A stretch of 49,441 bases of DNA, from the NCBI RefSeq assembly GCF_023333585.1, contig NZ_JAIQZN010000038.1, forward strand, positions 18,137-67,577. The letters run 5' to 3'. A program made the translations under genes and the position numbers. The notes under the pieces are model-generated. The model saw only the letters and a list, made by a program, of their open reading frames with translations. It ran no database searches and was not told the origin of the DNA. The DNA is from Argonema antarcticum A004/B2. GTDB lineage: Bacteria; Cyanobacteriota; Cyanobacteriia; Cyanobacteriales; Aerosakkonemataceae. Positions within the stretch are counted from its first letter, which is position 1. Every line of letters starts with the position of its first letter. Below are positions 26,530 to 34,040 of this stretch, in pieces.

Positions 26530-29500
26530 ATGCTCAGTAATTTCAGGGATGCGTGGATCCACCAGCTATTTGAGTTTCAAGTAGAACACTTGCCCGACGA
26601 GATCGCAGTAATTTATGAAGGGAAGCAGCTAACTTATCAGGAGCTAAACTCCCAAGCTAACCAGCTAGCGCACCATCTGAGAAGTCTGGGCGTAGGGCCA
26701 GAGGTACTGGTTGCCGCCTGCGTGGAACGCTCTTTAGAAAGCGTAGTAGGTTTGTTGGGTATTCTCAAAGCTGGCGGAGCTTACGTACCACTAGATCCGA
26801 ATTATCCTCCAAGTAGGCTGGCGTTCATGTTGGAGCATTCGCAGGCACCTGTGCTGCTGACGCAACAACATTTAGTCGAATCGCTTCCCGAACATCAAGC
26901 CCATGTTATCTGCTTGGATGCAAACCCTGAAACATTACTGGGGAAAGGAACAGGTGTTAGCTTCACCGACGAAAATCCAGACAGTGGGGTGACACCGGAT
27001 AACTTAGCTTATGTTATTTATACATCCGGTTCGACGGGACAACCCAAGGGAGTGGCGATCGAGCATCGCGGTGCAGTCAATACATTACTCGATATTAACC
27101 AACGCTTTGAAGTGGGAGTTGGCGATCGCGTTTTAGCCGTATCATCCCTAAGTTTCGACCTGTCAGTTTATGATATTTTCGGCTTGCTAGCTGTTGGAGG
27201 AACCGTCGTTATCCCCAAAGCTTCCGCTACACCAGACCCAGCTGACTGGCTCGATGTGATGACGCGAGAACGAGTCACCCTCTGGGATTCAGCACCACCA
27301 TTGATGCAAATGCTGGCGGATTATGCGACTGCTGGCGATAAAACTCTGCCATCATCTCTGCGATTAGTCCTACTCAGCGGAGATTGGATACCCCTGAATT
27401 TGCCAGATCGAATCAAAGATTTGGTTTCTAAATCCGGGTCTGAAATAAATTTGACCTCTCCCCCAGCCCCTCTCCTGCAAGGAGAGGGGAGTAATCTTAC
27501 TCCCCCCTTCCCTTGCAGGGAAGGGGGGTCGGGGGGGTTAGGTCTATCCTCAACTCCTGCGGTCATCAGTTTAGGAGGGGCAACCGAAGCTTCCATCTGG
27601 TCTATTTTATATCCGATCGCTAAAGTTGAGCCTGACTGGAAAAGCATACCCTACGGTCGGGCCATGACTAACCAGCAGTTCTACGTGCTGAACGAAGCAA
27701 TGGAAGAATGCCAGGAAGGAGAAGCAGGACAACTCTACATCGGCGGTATCGGTTTAGCTAGGTGCTATTGGCGAGATCCAGAAAAGACCAGCCAGCGCTT
27801 CATTACTCATCCCCATACAGGCACACGCCTTTACTGTACCGGAGATCTCGGTCGCTACCTACCCGATGGCAACATCGAATTTATCGGTCGCATCGACAAC
27901 CAAGTAAAAATTCGCGGCTTCCGCATCGAACTCGGAGAAATCGAGGCGGTATTGAACCAACATCCGGACGTGCAGGTAGCAGTGGTAACAGCACCAGAAG
28001 AGATTGCCGGACAAAAACGCCTAGTGGCTTTTGTTGTTTCCAAACTCACCGCAGAACGCATACCCTGCAAAACAGAAGTAATTACCGAATTTGATGACAA
28101 TAGTTCGGTCAAAGTACAGACAGAGGACATATCCATAGGTGGTATCGGCTTAGTAAATGTCCCGAATCATTGGTTCAAAGATCAATCCATCAACCTGCGC
28201 CTTATCCTACCGGGAAATATTCAAGAAAGTAGCTTTCAGGGGACAGTTGCTTGGTGTAACGGAAATCGGGCTGGAATTGAATTATCTCTCACATCAACAG
28301 AACAGACTGTTATTCAGCAAAGCATTGATTACCTCTTAGAATCCCAAGGCTTTTTAAAGTTTTTACAACGCACTGCCGCTGGTAAGTTGCGTAGCTTTCT
28401 GAAGGATAAGTTACCTGACTATATGGTGCCTTCCAGCTTTGTATTCCTCAATAGTTTGCCCCTAACTCCCAACGGAAAAATCGATCGTCAGAACCTAGTA
28501 GCAGATGCTGTTAAAAATTCCCACACCCAATCAGATTTGTCAACATCAACCGTTGCCATTTCCGGTTTAGACTCAAATTTTGTAGCCCCCCGAACTCCCA
28601 CAGAAGAAGTGTTGGCAGGAATTTGGGCGGAAGTCTTGGGACTAGAACATATCAGCATCCAAGACAAGTTTTTGGAATTGGGCGGTCACTCTTTGCTCGT
28701 TACCAAAATCGTCACCCGCATTCGAGAAACCTTTCAGATTGAAATCCCCTTACGTACCGTATTTGAGTCTTCCACAGTAGCTGAACTTGCTCACAAGATT
28801 GAAGTTGCTACTCATAAAACGCTTCTCCCCCAAGCTCCACCGATTCAACCAATTTCACGCAACCAAAACTTGCCTCTGTCCTTGGGTCAGGAACAACTGT
28901 GGTTCCTGTGTCAACTAGCTCCAGATACGCCATTTTATAACGAACCGATTACAATTCACTTGCCTGGTTCAGTAAACGCAGCCATCCTAGAACGCAGCAT
29001 CGACGAAATTATCAAACGGCACGAAATTTTGCGAACGACTTTTGCTTGGGTGGATGGAGAACCCATGATGGTAATTCGAGATGCGGCTACTTTTACACTG
29101 CCACTGGTAAATTTAGCGGAATTTCCCGAAACTGAGCGGGAGTCTGAAGCTTTGCGAATCGCGACTTTAGAAGCTCGGCTGCCTTTCGATCTAGTCCAAG
29201 GGCCACTATTGCGGGCTACTCTCATTCAGTTGAGCGCAACAGATTGCAGGTTGTTCATCACTCTGCACCATATAATTACTGATGCAGTTTCCTTATATAG
29301 CGTATTTTTGAAGGAAATTGCGACTTTCTACACAGCTTTCTCTTTAGGCTTACCAGCGCCTCTCCCAGAAGTGTCGATCCAGTATGCAGACTTTGCCTAC
29401 TGGCAACGACAATCGCTACAGGGAGAGTTCCTCGCTAATCAGCTTGATTATTGGAAGCAACAGTTAGCCAATCTGCCGACATTGCAACTGCCTACTGACC

Positions 29501-32500
29501 GATCGCGATCGCCAGTACAGAGCTTCCGGGGTGCGAGGCAATGTCTAACACTACCACTGAGCCTAACCGAGATGCTCAAAGATCTCAGTCGTAAGGAAGG
29601 TGTCACCCTATTTGTAACCTTAATGGCAGCATTCCAAACATTGCTCAGTCGCTATACGGGACAGACTGATGTTCCAGTAGGCACTGCGGTCAACATCCGC
29701 AACCGACAAGAGCTAGAGAGAACAATGGGTTACTTACTCAACAGTTTAGTAATCCGTAGTGACCTTTCTGGTAATCCCAGTTTTAAAGAACTGCTGGCAA
29801 GAGTGCGAGAGGTAATATTAGGAGCTTATGCTCACCAAGAATTGCCCTTCCAGAAACTGGTGGAAGAACTGCAACCGGAGCGGAATCTTAGCTACAATCC
29901 TCTATTCCAAGTCGCGTTTGTCCTCGAGCCACCGCTTGTCCAAATAGATGGGTGGAGGATTAGCCAGCTAGATGTCGATACTGGCACGGCAAAGTCTGAT
30001 CTATACCTCGAACTTGATGAGAGACCATCGGGCATCATTGGTCGTATTGAGTACAACACCGATTTGTTTGATGCCGCAACTATCACTAGGATGGTGGGGC
30101 ATTTTCAGACTTTACTGGAAGGTATCGTCGCTAATCCAGAGCAGAAAATCTCCCAATTGCCTCTGTTAACTGAGTTTGAACGGCAGCAGTTGGCGGCGTG
30201 GAATAATACCCAAACCGATTATCCCAAAGATGCGTGCATACACCAGTTGTTTGAGGAGCAGGTAGAGCGATCGCGCAATGCGATCGCATTAGTATTTGAA
30301 GATAAGCAACTTACCTACCAAGAACTAAATCAACGAGCAAATCAACTAGCGCACCACCTGCGGAATTTGGGTGTAGAGCCAGAGGTACTGGTAGGGATCT
30401 GCGTCGAGCGTTCCTTAGAGATGGTGGTGGGAATTTTGGGCATTCTCAAAGCTGGTGGAGCTTATGTGCCGCTAGACCCAGCTTATCCTCCCGAACGTTT
30501 AACCTTCATGCTAGAAGACGCCTCCGTACCAGTGTTGCTGACTCAGGCGAAGTTAGTCGAATCTCTTCCCAAACACCAAGGGCGTGTGGTTTGTATCGAC
30601 ACAGATTGGGAAGTGATTCAGCGACAGAGCGAGGAAAACCCTGAATATAGCTTAAAACCGGATAATCTGGCCTACGTGATTTACACTTCGGGGTCTACAG
30701 GAAAGCCCAAGGGTGTTCTAGTGGCGCACTCTGGACTCAGCAATCTAGCGACAGCACAGATCCAAATTTTCAACGTGCAACCAAATAGCCGCGTTCTCCA
30801 GTTTGCCTCTTTGAGCTTCGATGCCTCGGTTTCAGAAATTTTCATGGCTTTGGTGGGAGGAGCGACGCTAGTTATCGGAACGCGGGAGTCCCTGTTACCT
30901 GGAGCCGATCTAATTCAGCTATTGCGCGACTATGCGATCGCGACTGTTACGCTGCCACCGTCAGTCCTGGCGTTACTTCTCCCAGAGGAACTACCCACGT
31001 TGCAAACAATTATCGTGGCTGGAGAAGCCTGTTCCCCGGATCTTGCAGCCAAATGGTCATTAGGGCGTCGCTTCTTTAACGCTTATGGGCCGACGGAATC
31101 CACTGTCTGTGCAACAATTGCCGAATATACCGATCGCCATAAGTCACTACTACCCATCGGACGCCCCATTGCTAATACGCAAGTTTATATTTTAGATGCT
31201 CAACTGCAACCCGTTCCGATCGGTATCCCCGGCGAGCTATACATTGGTGGCGCTGGTTTAGCACGAGGTTACCTCAACCGCCCCGATCTAACTGAACAGA
31301 AATTTATCCCCAATCCTTTTAGTAATGAGCCAAATTCCCGCCTCTACAAAACAGGTGACTTAGTTCGTTATTTATCAGATGGTAACATTGAGTTTCTCGG
31401 TCGCATCGACCACCAGGTGAAAATTCGCGGTTTCCGGATCGAACTGGGGGAAATCGAGGCGGTATTGAGTCAACACCCGGATGTGCGAGAGTCTGTAGTC
31501 ATTAAGCGGGAAGATGAATCTGGTAATCAACGCTTAGTCGCTTATATTGTTTCCCATTTCAGACCAGAACGAGTTCCTTATCAGATCCCCTGTTTGGCTG
31601 AATTTGATGGTCATCCGGCAGTGAAACTTCGCACGGAAGACATTTCCATTGGTGGCGTCTGCTTAGTTGATGTACCAGATACTTGTGTTCTTGGTCAATC
31701 GGTGCGCTTGTGCTTGCATCTCCCTGGATTTAATGATGAGCTATGGTTGGAGGGAACGGTGGCTTGGTGTCGGAGAAACCAAGCGGGGATTGAGTTGGTG
31801 CTAAATGCTAGAGAACAAAATATTTTGCAGAAAAGTATCGAATCTCTTCTGGAAACTCAGGGCTTCTGGAAAGTTTTGCAACGCACGGCAGTGGGTAGTT
31901 TACGCAATGTTCTCAAAGAGAAGTTGCCCAACTATATGATGCCTTCTAGCTTCGTATTTTTGAATGCTTTGCCATTGTCTCCCAATGGCAAAATAGACCG
32001 CAAAGCGCTGCCAGAACCGGATACTATTAATCCACAATTGGATTATGTGCCACCCCAAAATGAGAGTGAAAATGCGATCGCTATAGATTGGGAACAAGTA
32101 TTGCACCCAGAAAAAGTTGCTGTCGATGATAGTTTATCAGATGTTGAATTGGGCGACATCGAAGCGCTATTGAGTCAACACCCGGATGTGCGAGAGTCTG
32201 TGGTTATGAAGCGGGAAGATGCTTCGGGCAATCAACGTCTAGTCGCTTATATCGTTTCTAAACTCACTCCAGAACGTACTCCCTTTAAGAGTGAGTGTTG
32301 GGCAGAATTGGATGGCAATTCACCAGTAAAACTTCGCACGGAAGACATTTCCATTGGAGGTGTCGGTTTAGTGGATGTGCCAGATACTTGTCAGCCCGGT
32401 CAATCAGTGCGCTTGTGTTTGCGTATGCCTAGTTCCGGTGAGGAGCGTTGGTTAGAGGGAAGAGTCGCTTGGCGTCGGGAAAATCAAGCTGGGATTGAGT

Positions 32501-33117
32501 TGGCGCTAAATGGGAGCGAACAAGACCTCGTGCAACAAAGTATAGCGTATCTTCTGGAAACGCAGGGTTTCTGGAAAGTTTTGCAACGCACGGCAGTCGG
32601 TAGTTTGCGTAATCTTCTCCAGCAGAAGTTGCCCAACTATATGATCCCTTCCAGCTTCGTGTTTTTGAATGCCTTGCCACTGATATCTAATGGCAAAGTA
32701 GACCCTATAGCGCTACCAGTTCCCGATCCTCTTAACATAGAGTTAGAAACAACTTATGTCGCACCGCAGACTGAGATTGAAAAAGCGATCGCAATCGTTT
32801 GGCAACAAGTATTGCATTTAGAAAAAGTTGGTGTAGATGATAATTTCTTCGATTTGGGGGGTCATTCACTACTGATGGCGCAGGCTCATAGCAAATTGAA
32901 AGAAGTGGTTAACAAAGATGTTTCCATGATTGAATTGTTTAAATACCCAACTATCAGTTCTTTGGCTAAACATTTAAGTCAAAATGTGACAGAAAAAGAC
33001 TCTTCTGCAAACAGCCTCGAATCTAGTGCCAATAAACAAAAAGAAAATCGCATTCAAAAGCAAAAAGCAGCACTAAATCGACAAAAAGAAAAACGACAAA
33101 TTCAGGGGAAAGATTGA
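26530..33117 (+). CDS. Nonribosomal peptide synthetase, A(PilZ)-PCP-C-A(PilZ)-[truncated PCP/A-tail(PilZ)]-PCP
   Basis: A 2195-aa NRPS with no N-terminal C domain, so it is probably the initiating enzyme. A1 (about 8-655) has the A3 motif YTSGSTGQPKG and reads DLYDLSLIWK by the ten-residue code, one change from a cysteine code. PCP1 has S721 (LGGHSLL). The C domain (about 771-1221) has HHIITD (913-918), with Ala instead of the usual Gly after D. A2 (about 1231-1835) reads about DASTIAAVCK, tyrosine-like. A PilZ-like domain sits between A8 and A9 of each A domain (about 508-610 and 1679-1780). A second A8-PilZ-A10 tail follows (about 1873-2070) without an adenylation core, then the final PCP with S2113. 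The PCP after A2 stops before its Ser. An in-frame repeat adds ~31 residues near 309-340. The charged C-terminus (KQKAALNRQKEKRQ) may be a docking tail to the PKS. There is no TE; release is on the PKS. Residue predictions are manual. Confidence 0.93.
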   Translation: MLSNFRDAWIHQLFEFQVEHLPDEIAVIYEGKQLTYQELNSQANQLAHHLRSLGVGPEVLVAACVERSLESVVGLLGILKAGGAYVPLDPNYPPSRLAFMLEHSQAPVLLTQQHLVESLPEHQAHVICLDANPETLLGKGTGVSFTDENPDSGVTPDNLAYVIYTSGSTGQPKGVAIEHRGAVNTLLDINQRFEVGVGDRVLAVSSLSFDLSVYDIFGLLAVGGTVVIPKASATPDPADWLDVMTRERVTLWDSAPPLMQMLADYATAGDKTLPSSLRLVLLSGDWIPLNLPDRIKDLVSKSGSEINLTSPPAPLLQGEGSNLTPPFPCREGGSGGLGLSSTPAVISLGGATEASIWSILYPIAKVEPDWKSIPYGRAMTNQQFYVLNEAMEECQEGEAGQLYIGGIGLARCYWRDPEKTSQRFITHPHTGTRLYCTGDLGRYLPDGNIEFIGRIDNQVKIRGFRIELGEIEAVLNQHPDVQVAVVTAPEEIAGQKRLVAFVVSKLTAERIPCKTEVITEFDDNSSVKVQTEDISIGGIGLVNVPNHWFKDQSINLRLILPGNIQESSFQGTVAWCNGNRAGIELSLTSTEQTVIQQSIDYLLESQGFLKFLQRTAAGKLRSFLKDKLPDYMVPSSFVFLNSLPLTPNGKIDRQNLVADAVKNSHTQSDLSTSTVAISGLDSNFVAPRTPTEEVLAGIWAEVLGLEHISIQDKFLELGGHSLLVTKIVTRIRETFQIEIPLRTVFESSTVAELAHKIEVATHKTLLPQAPPIQPISRNQNLPLSLGQEQLWFLCQLAPDTPFYNEPITIHLPGSVNAAILERSIDEIIKRHEILRTTFAWVDGEPMMVIRDAATFTLPLVNLAEFPETERESEALRIATLEARLPFDLVQGPLLRATLIQLSATDCRLFITLHHIITDAVSLYSVFLKEIATFYTAFSLGLPAPLPEVSIQYADFAYWQRQSLQGEFLANQLDYWKQQLANLPTLQLPTDRSRSPVQSFRGARQCLTLPLSLTEMLKDLSRKEGVTLFVTLMAAFQTLLSRYTGQTDVPVGTAVNIRNRQELERTMGYLLNSLVIRSDLSGNPSFKELLARVREVILGAYAHQELPFQKLVEELQPERNLSYNPLFQVAFVLEPPLVQIDGWRISQLDVDTGTAKSDLYLELDERPSGIIGRIEYNTDLFDAATITRMVGHFQTLLEGIVANPEQKISQLPLLTEFERQQLAAWNNTQTDYPKDACIHQLFEEQVERSRNAIALVFEDKQLTYQELNQRANQLAHHLRNLGVEPEVLVGICVERSLEMVVGILGILKAGGAYVPLDPAYPPERLTFMLEDASVPVLLTQAKLVESLPKHQGRVVCIDTDWEVIQRQSEENPEYSLKPDNLAYVIYTSGSTGKPKGVLVAHSGLSNLATAQIQIFNVQPNSRVLQFASLSFDASVSEIFMALVGGATLVIGTRESLLPGADLIQLLRDYAIATVTLPPSVLALLLPEELPTLQTIIVAGEACSPDLAAKWSLGRRFFNAYGPTESTVCATIAEYTDRHKSLLPIGRPIANTQVYILDAQLQPVPIGIPGELYIGGAGLARGYLNRPDLTEQKFIPNPFSNEPNSRLYKTGDLVRYLSDGNIEFLGRIDHQVKIRGFRIELGEIEAVLSQHPDVRESVVIKREDESGNQRLVAYIVSHFRPERVPYQIPCLAEFDGHPAVKLRTEDISIGGVCLVDVPDTCVLGQSVRLCLHLPGFNDELWLEGTVAWCRRNQAGIELVLNAREQNILQKSIESLLETQGFWKVLQRTAVGSLRNVLKEKLPNYMMPSSFVFLNALPLSPNGKIDRKALPEPDTINPQLDYVPPQNESENAIAIDWEQVLHPEKVAVDDSLSDVELGDIEALLSQHPDVRESVVMKREDASGNQRLVAYIVSKLTPERTPFKSECWAELDGNSPVKLRTEDISIGGVGLVDVPDTCQPGQSVRLCLRMPSSGEERWLEGRVAWRRENQAGIELALNGSEQDLVQQSIAYLLETQGFWKVLQRTAVGSLRNLLQQKLPNYMIPSSFVFLNALPLISNGKVDPIALPVPDPLNIELETTYVAPQTEIEKAIAIVWQQVLHLEKVGVDDNFFDLGGHSLLMAQAHSKLKEVVNKDVSMIELFKYPTISSLAKHLSQNVTEKDSSANSLESSANKQKENRIQKQKAALNRQKEKRQIQGKD
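27451..27545. repeat. In-frame palindromic repeat inserted in A1 of the NRPS
   Basis: Contains cccctctcctgcaaggagag and a second arm cccccttcccttgcagggaa then ggggg, both hairpin-prone. Encodes ~31 Pro/Gly-rich residues (SPPAPLLQGEG, PPFPCREGG) just before the ISLGGATE (A5) motif, where related A domains have a short loop. Confidence 0.85.
28051..28345 (+). other. PilZ-like domain 1 inside A1 of the NRPS
   Basis: Residues about 508-605. R510-I-P-C-K514 stands at the RxxxR position, followed 23 residues after R510 by D533-I-S-I-G-G538 (DxSxxG), then a beta-rich stretch ending GTVAWCNGNRAGIELS, matching the PilZ pattern GxVxWxxxxxxGIxF. It lies between A8 (VKIRGFRIELGEIEAVL) and A9 (LPDYMVPSSFV). 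The second motif Arg is Lys. Confidence 0.82.
31441..32145 (+). repeat. 705-bp tandem duplication in the NRPS, copy 1
   Basis: Encodes the end of A8, PilZ 2, A9/A10 and the first part of a PCP. It aligns without indels to 32146-32850 at a constant offset of 705 nt (235 codons). The junctions share a tggggg-like microhomology (ELGE at one end, DLGG at the other). Confidence 0.88.
31555..31860 (+). other. PilZ-like domain 2 inside A2 of the NRPS
   Basis: Residues about 1676-1777. R1681-V-P-Y-Q1685 at the RxxxR position, D1704-I-S-I-G-G1709, then GTVAWCRRNQAGIELV. The second motif Arg is Gln. It sits between A8 and A9, as in A1. Confidence 0.82.
32146..32850 (+). repeat. 705-bp tandem duplication in the NRPS, copy 2
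   Basis: Second copy: starts ELGDIEALLSQHPDV, repeats the A8-PilZ-A10 tail and leads into the only complete downstream PCP (DLGGHSLL). The intervening PCP of copy 1 is cut just before its phosphopantetheine Ser. Confidence 0.88.
32260..32565 (+). other. PilZ-like domain 3 in the duplicated A-domain tail of the NRPS
   Basis: Residues about 1911-2012. R1916-T-P-F-K1920, D1939-I-S-I-G-G1944, GRVAWRRENQAGIELA. It lies in an adenylation tail that has no catalytic core, so it cannot regulate an A domain of its own. The second motif Arg is Lys. Confidence 0.8.
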
Positions 33118-33226
33118 ATAAACAGTCAGAATTCAGAATTCTGACTCGGCGGCTCCTGAATTATATTTCGTTCAAAACGGTTACAATATACTAAGCTCAA
33201 ATCCCTACAATATGGGAGTTTCATGG

Positions 33227-34006
33227 ATGTCATCCCCTTTCCCCGGTATGAACCCATATCTGGAATTGCCTGCTTTGTGGCACGAGTTTCACAACAGATT
33301 GATTGTGGCAATTTCTGATGCCCTTACCCCCTATCTGCGACCCAGGTATTATGTAGCAGTCGAAACTCGTACTTATCTAGATGACGACAATCCTGAATTG
33401 CTGGTAGGGATTCCCGATGCGATTGTGTTGACAGCTTCAAGCACCCCTGTAGTAGATTTTACCGCAACCGCTACGCAAACTCGCCCGAAACAAATCCAAC
33501 TCCCCATGCCTGTCGAAATCAAAGATCGCTATTTAGAAGTGCGGGAGGTGGGTACTCATCAAGTAATTACTGTAATTGAGGTGCTATCACCCAAAAATAA
33601 GCGCAAAGGCGAAGGGCGAAGTGCATACGAGAAGAAGCGGCAGCTAGTGCTGGGTAGTTCCTCTCATCTGGTTGAAATCGATTTACTCCGAGAAAATATA
33701 CCCATGCCTATGATTGGGGTAGAGGAAACGAGCGATTATCGGATCGTGGTGAGTCGAGCTTTTAACCGTCCAATGGCAGATTTATATGAATTTCAACTAA
33801 GAGAACCAATCCCTAGTTTCTTATTACCTCTCAAGCCTGAAGATCCAGAATTAACTGTCGATTTACAATCGATTTTGCTGGGTGTTTACGATCGCGGTAG
33901 TTACCAATTACGCATCGATTATCGGCAGCCAGTTCCGGGGCCAAAACTATCGGAAACGGATCGGCAGTGGGTGGATGCGCTACTCGTGCCATTTCGAGGT
34001 GAGTGA
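33227..34006 (+). CDS. DUF4058 family protein
   Basis: A 259-aa protein with the DUF4058 hallmark MSSPFPGMNPYLE at its start and VIEVLSPKNKRKGEGR in the middle; the latter resembles the D/E...ExK pattern of nuclease-like folds, though no function is established. The frame opens at an ATG five codons upstream (33212), but the Met before SSPFPGMNPYLE is the usual family start. It lies between the NRPS and PKS genes on the same strand with short spacers (109 and 34 bp). DUF4058 genes are scattered widely in cyanobacteria, so a role in peptide synthesis is doubtful; it may be a later insertion into the cluster. Confidence 0.85.
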   Translation: MSSPFPGMNPYLELPALWHEFHNRLIVAISDALTPYLRPRYYVAVETRTYLDDDNPELLVGIPDAIVLTASSTPVVDFTATATQTRPKQIQLPMPVEIKDRYLEVREVGTHQVITVIEVLSPKNKRKGEGRSAYEKKRQLVLGSSSHLVEIDLLRENIPMPMIGVEETSDYRIVVSRAFNRPMADLYEFQLREPIPSFLLPLKPEDPELTVDLQSILLGVYDRGSYQLRIDYRQPVPGPKLSETDRQWVDALLVPFRGE

Positions 34007-34040
34007 TGCCAAAACAACAATTTCAGAGGAAAGAATAAAA

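Noticed and set aside
33882-34040. Upstream extension of the PKS frame over the DUF4058 gene
   Set aside because: The 53 extra codons show no PKS similarity and overlap another gene; the ATG at 34041 has a ribosome site and the usual KS start.
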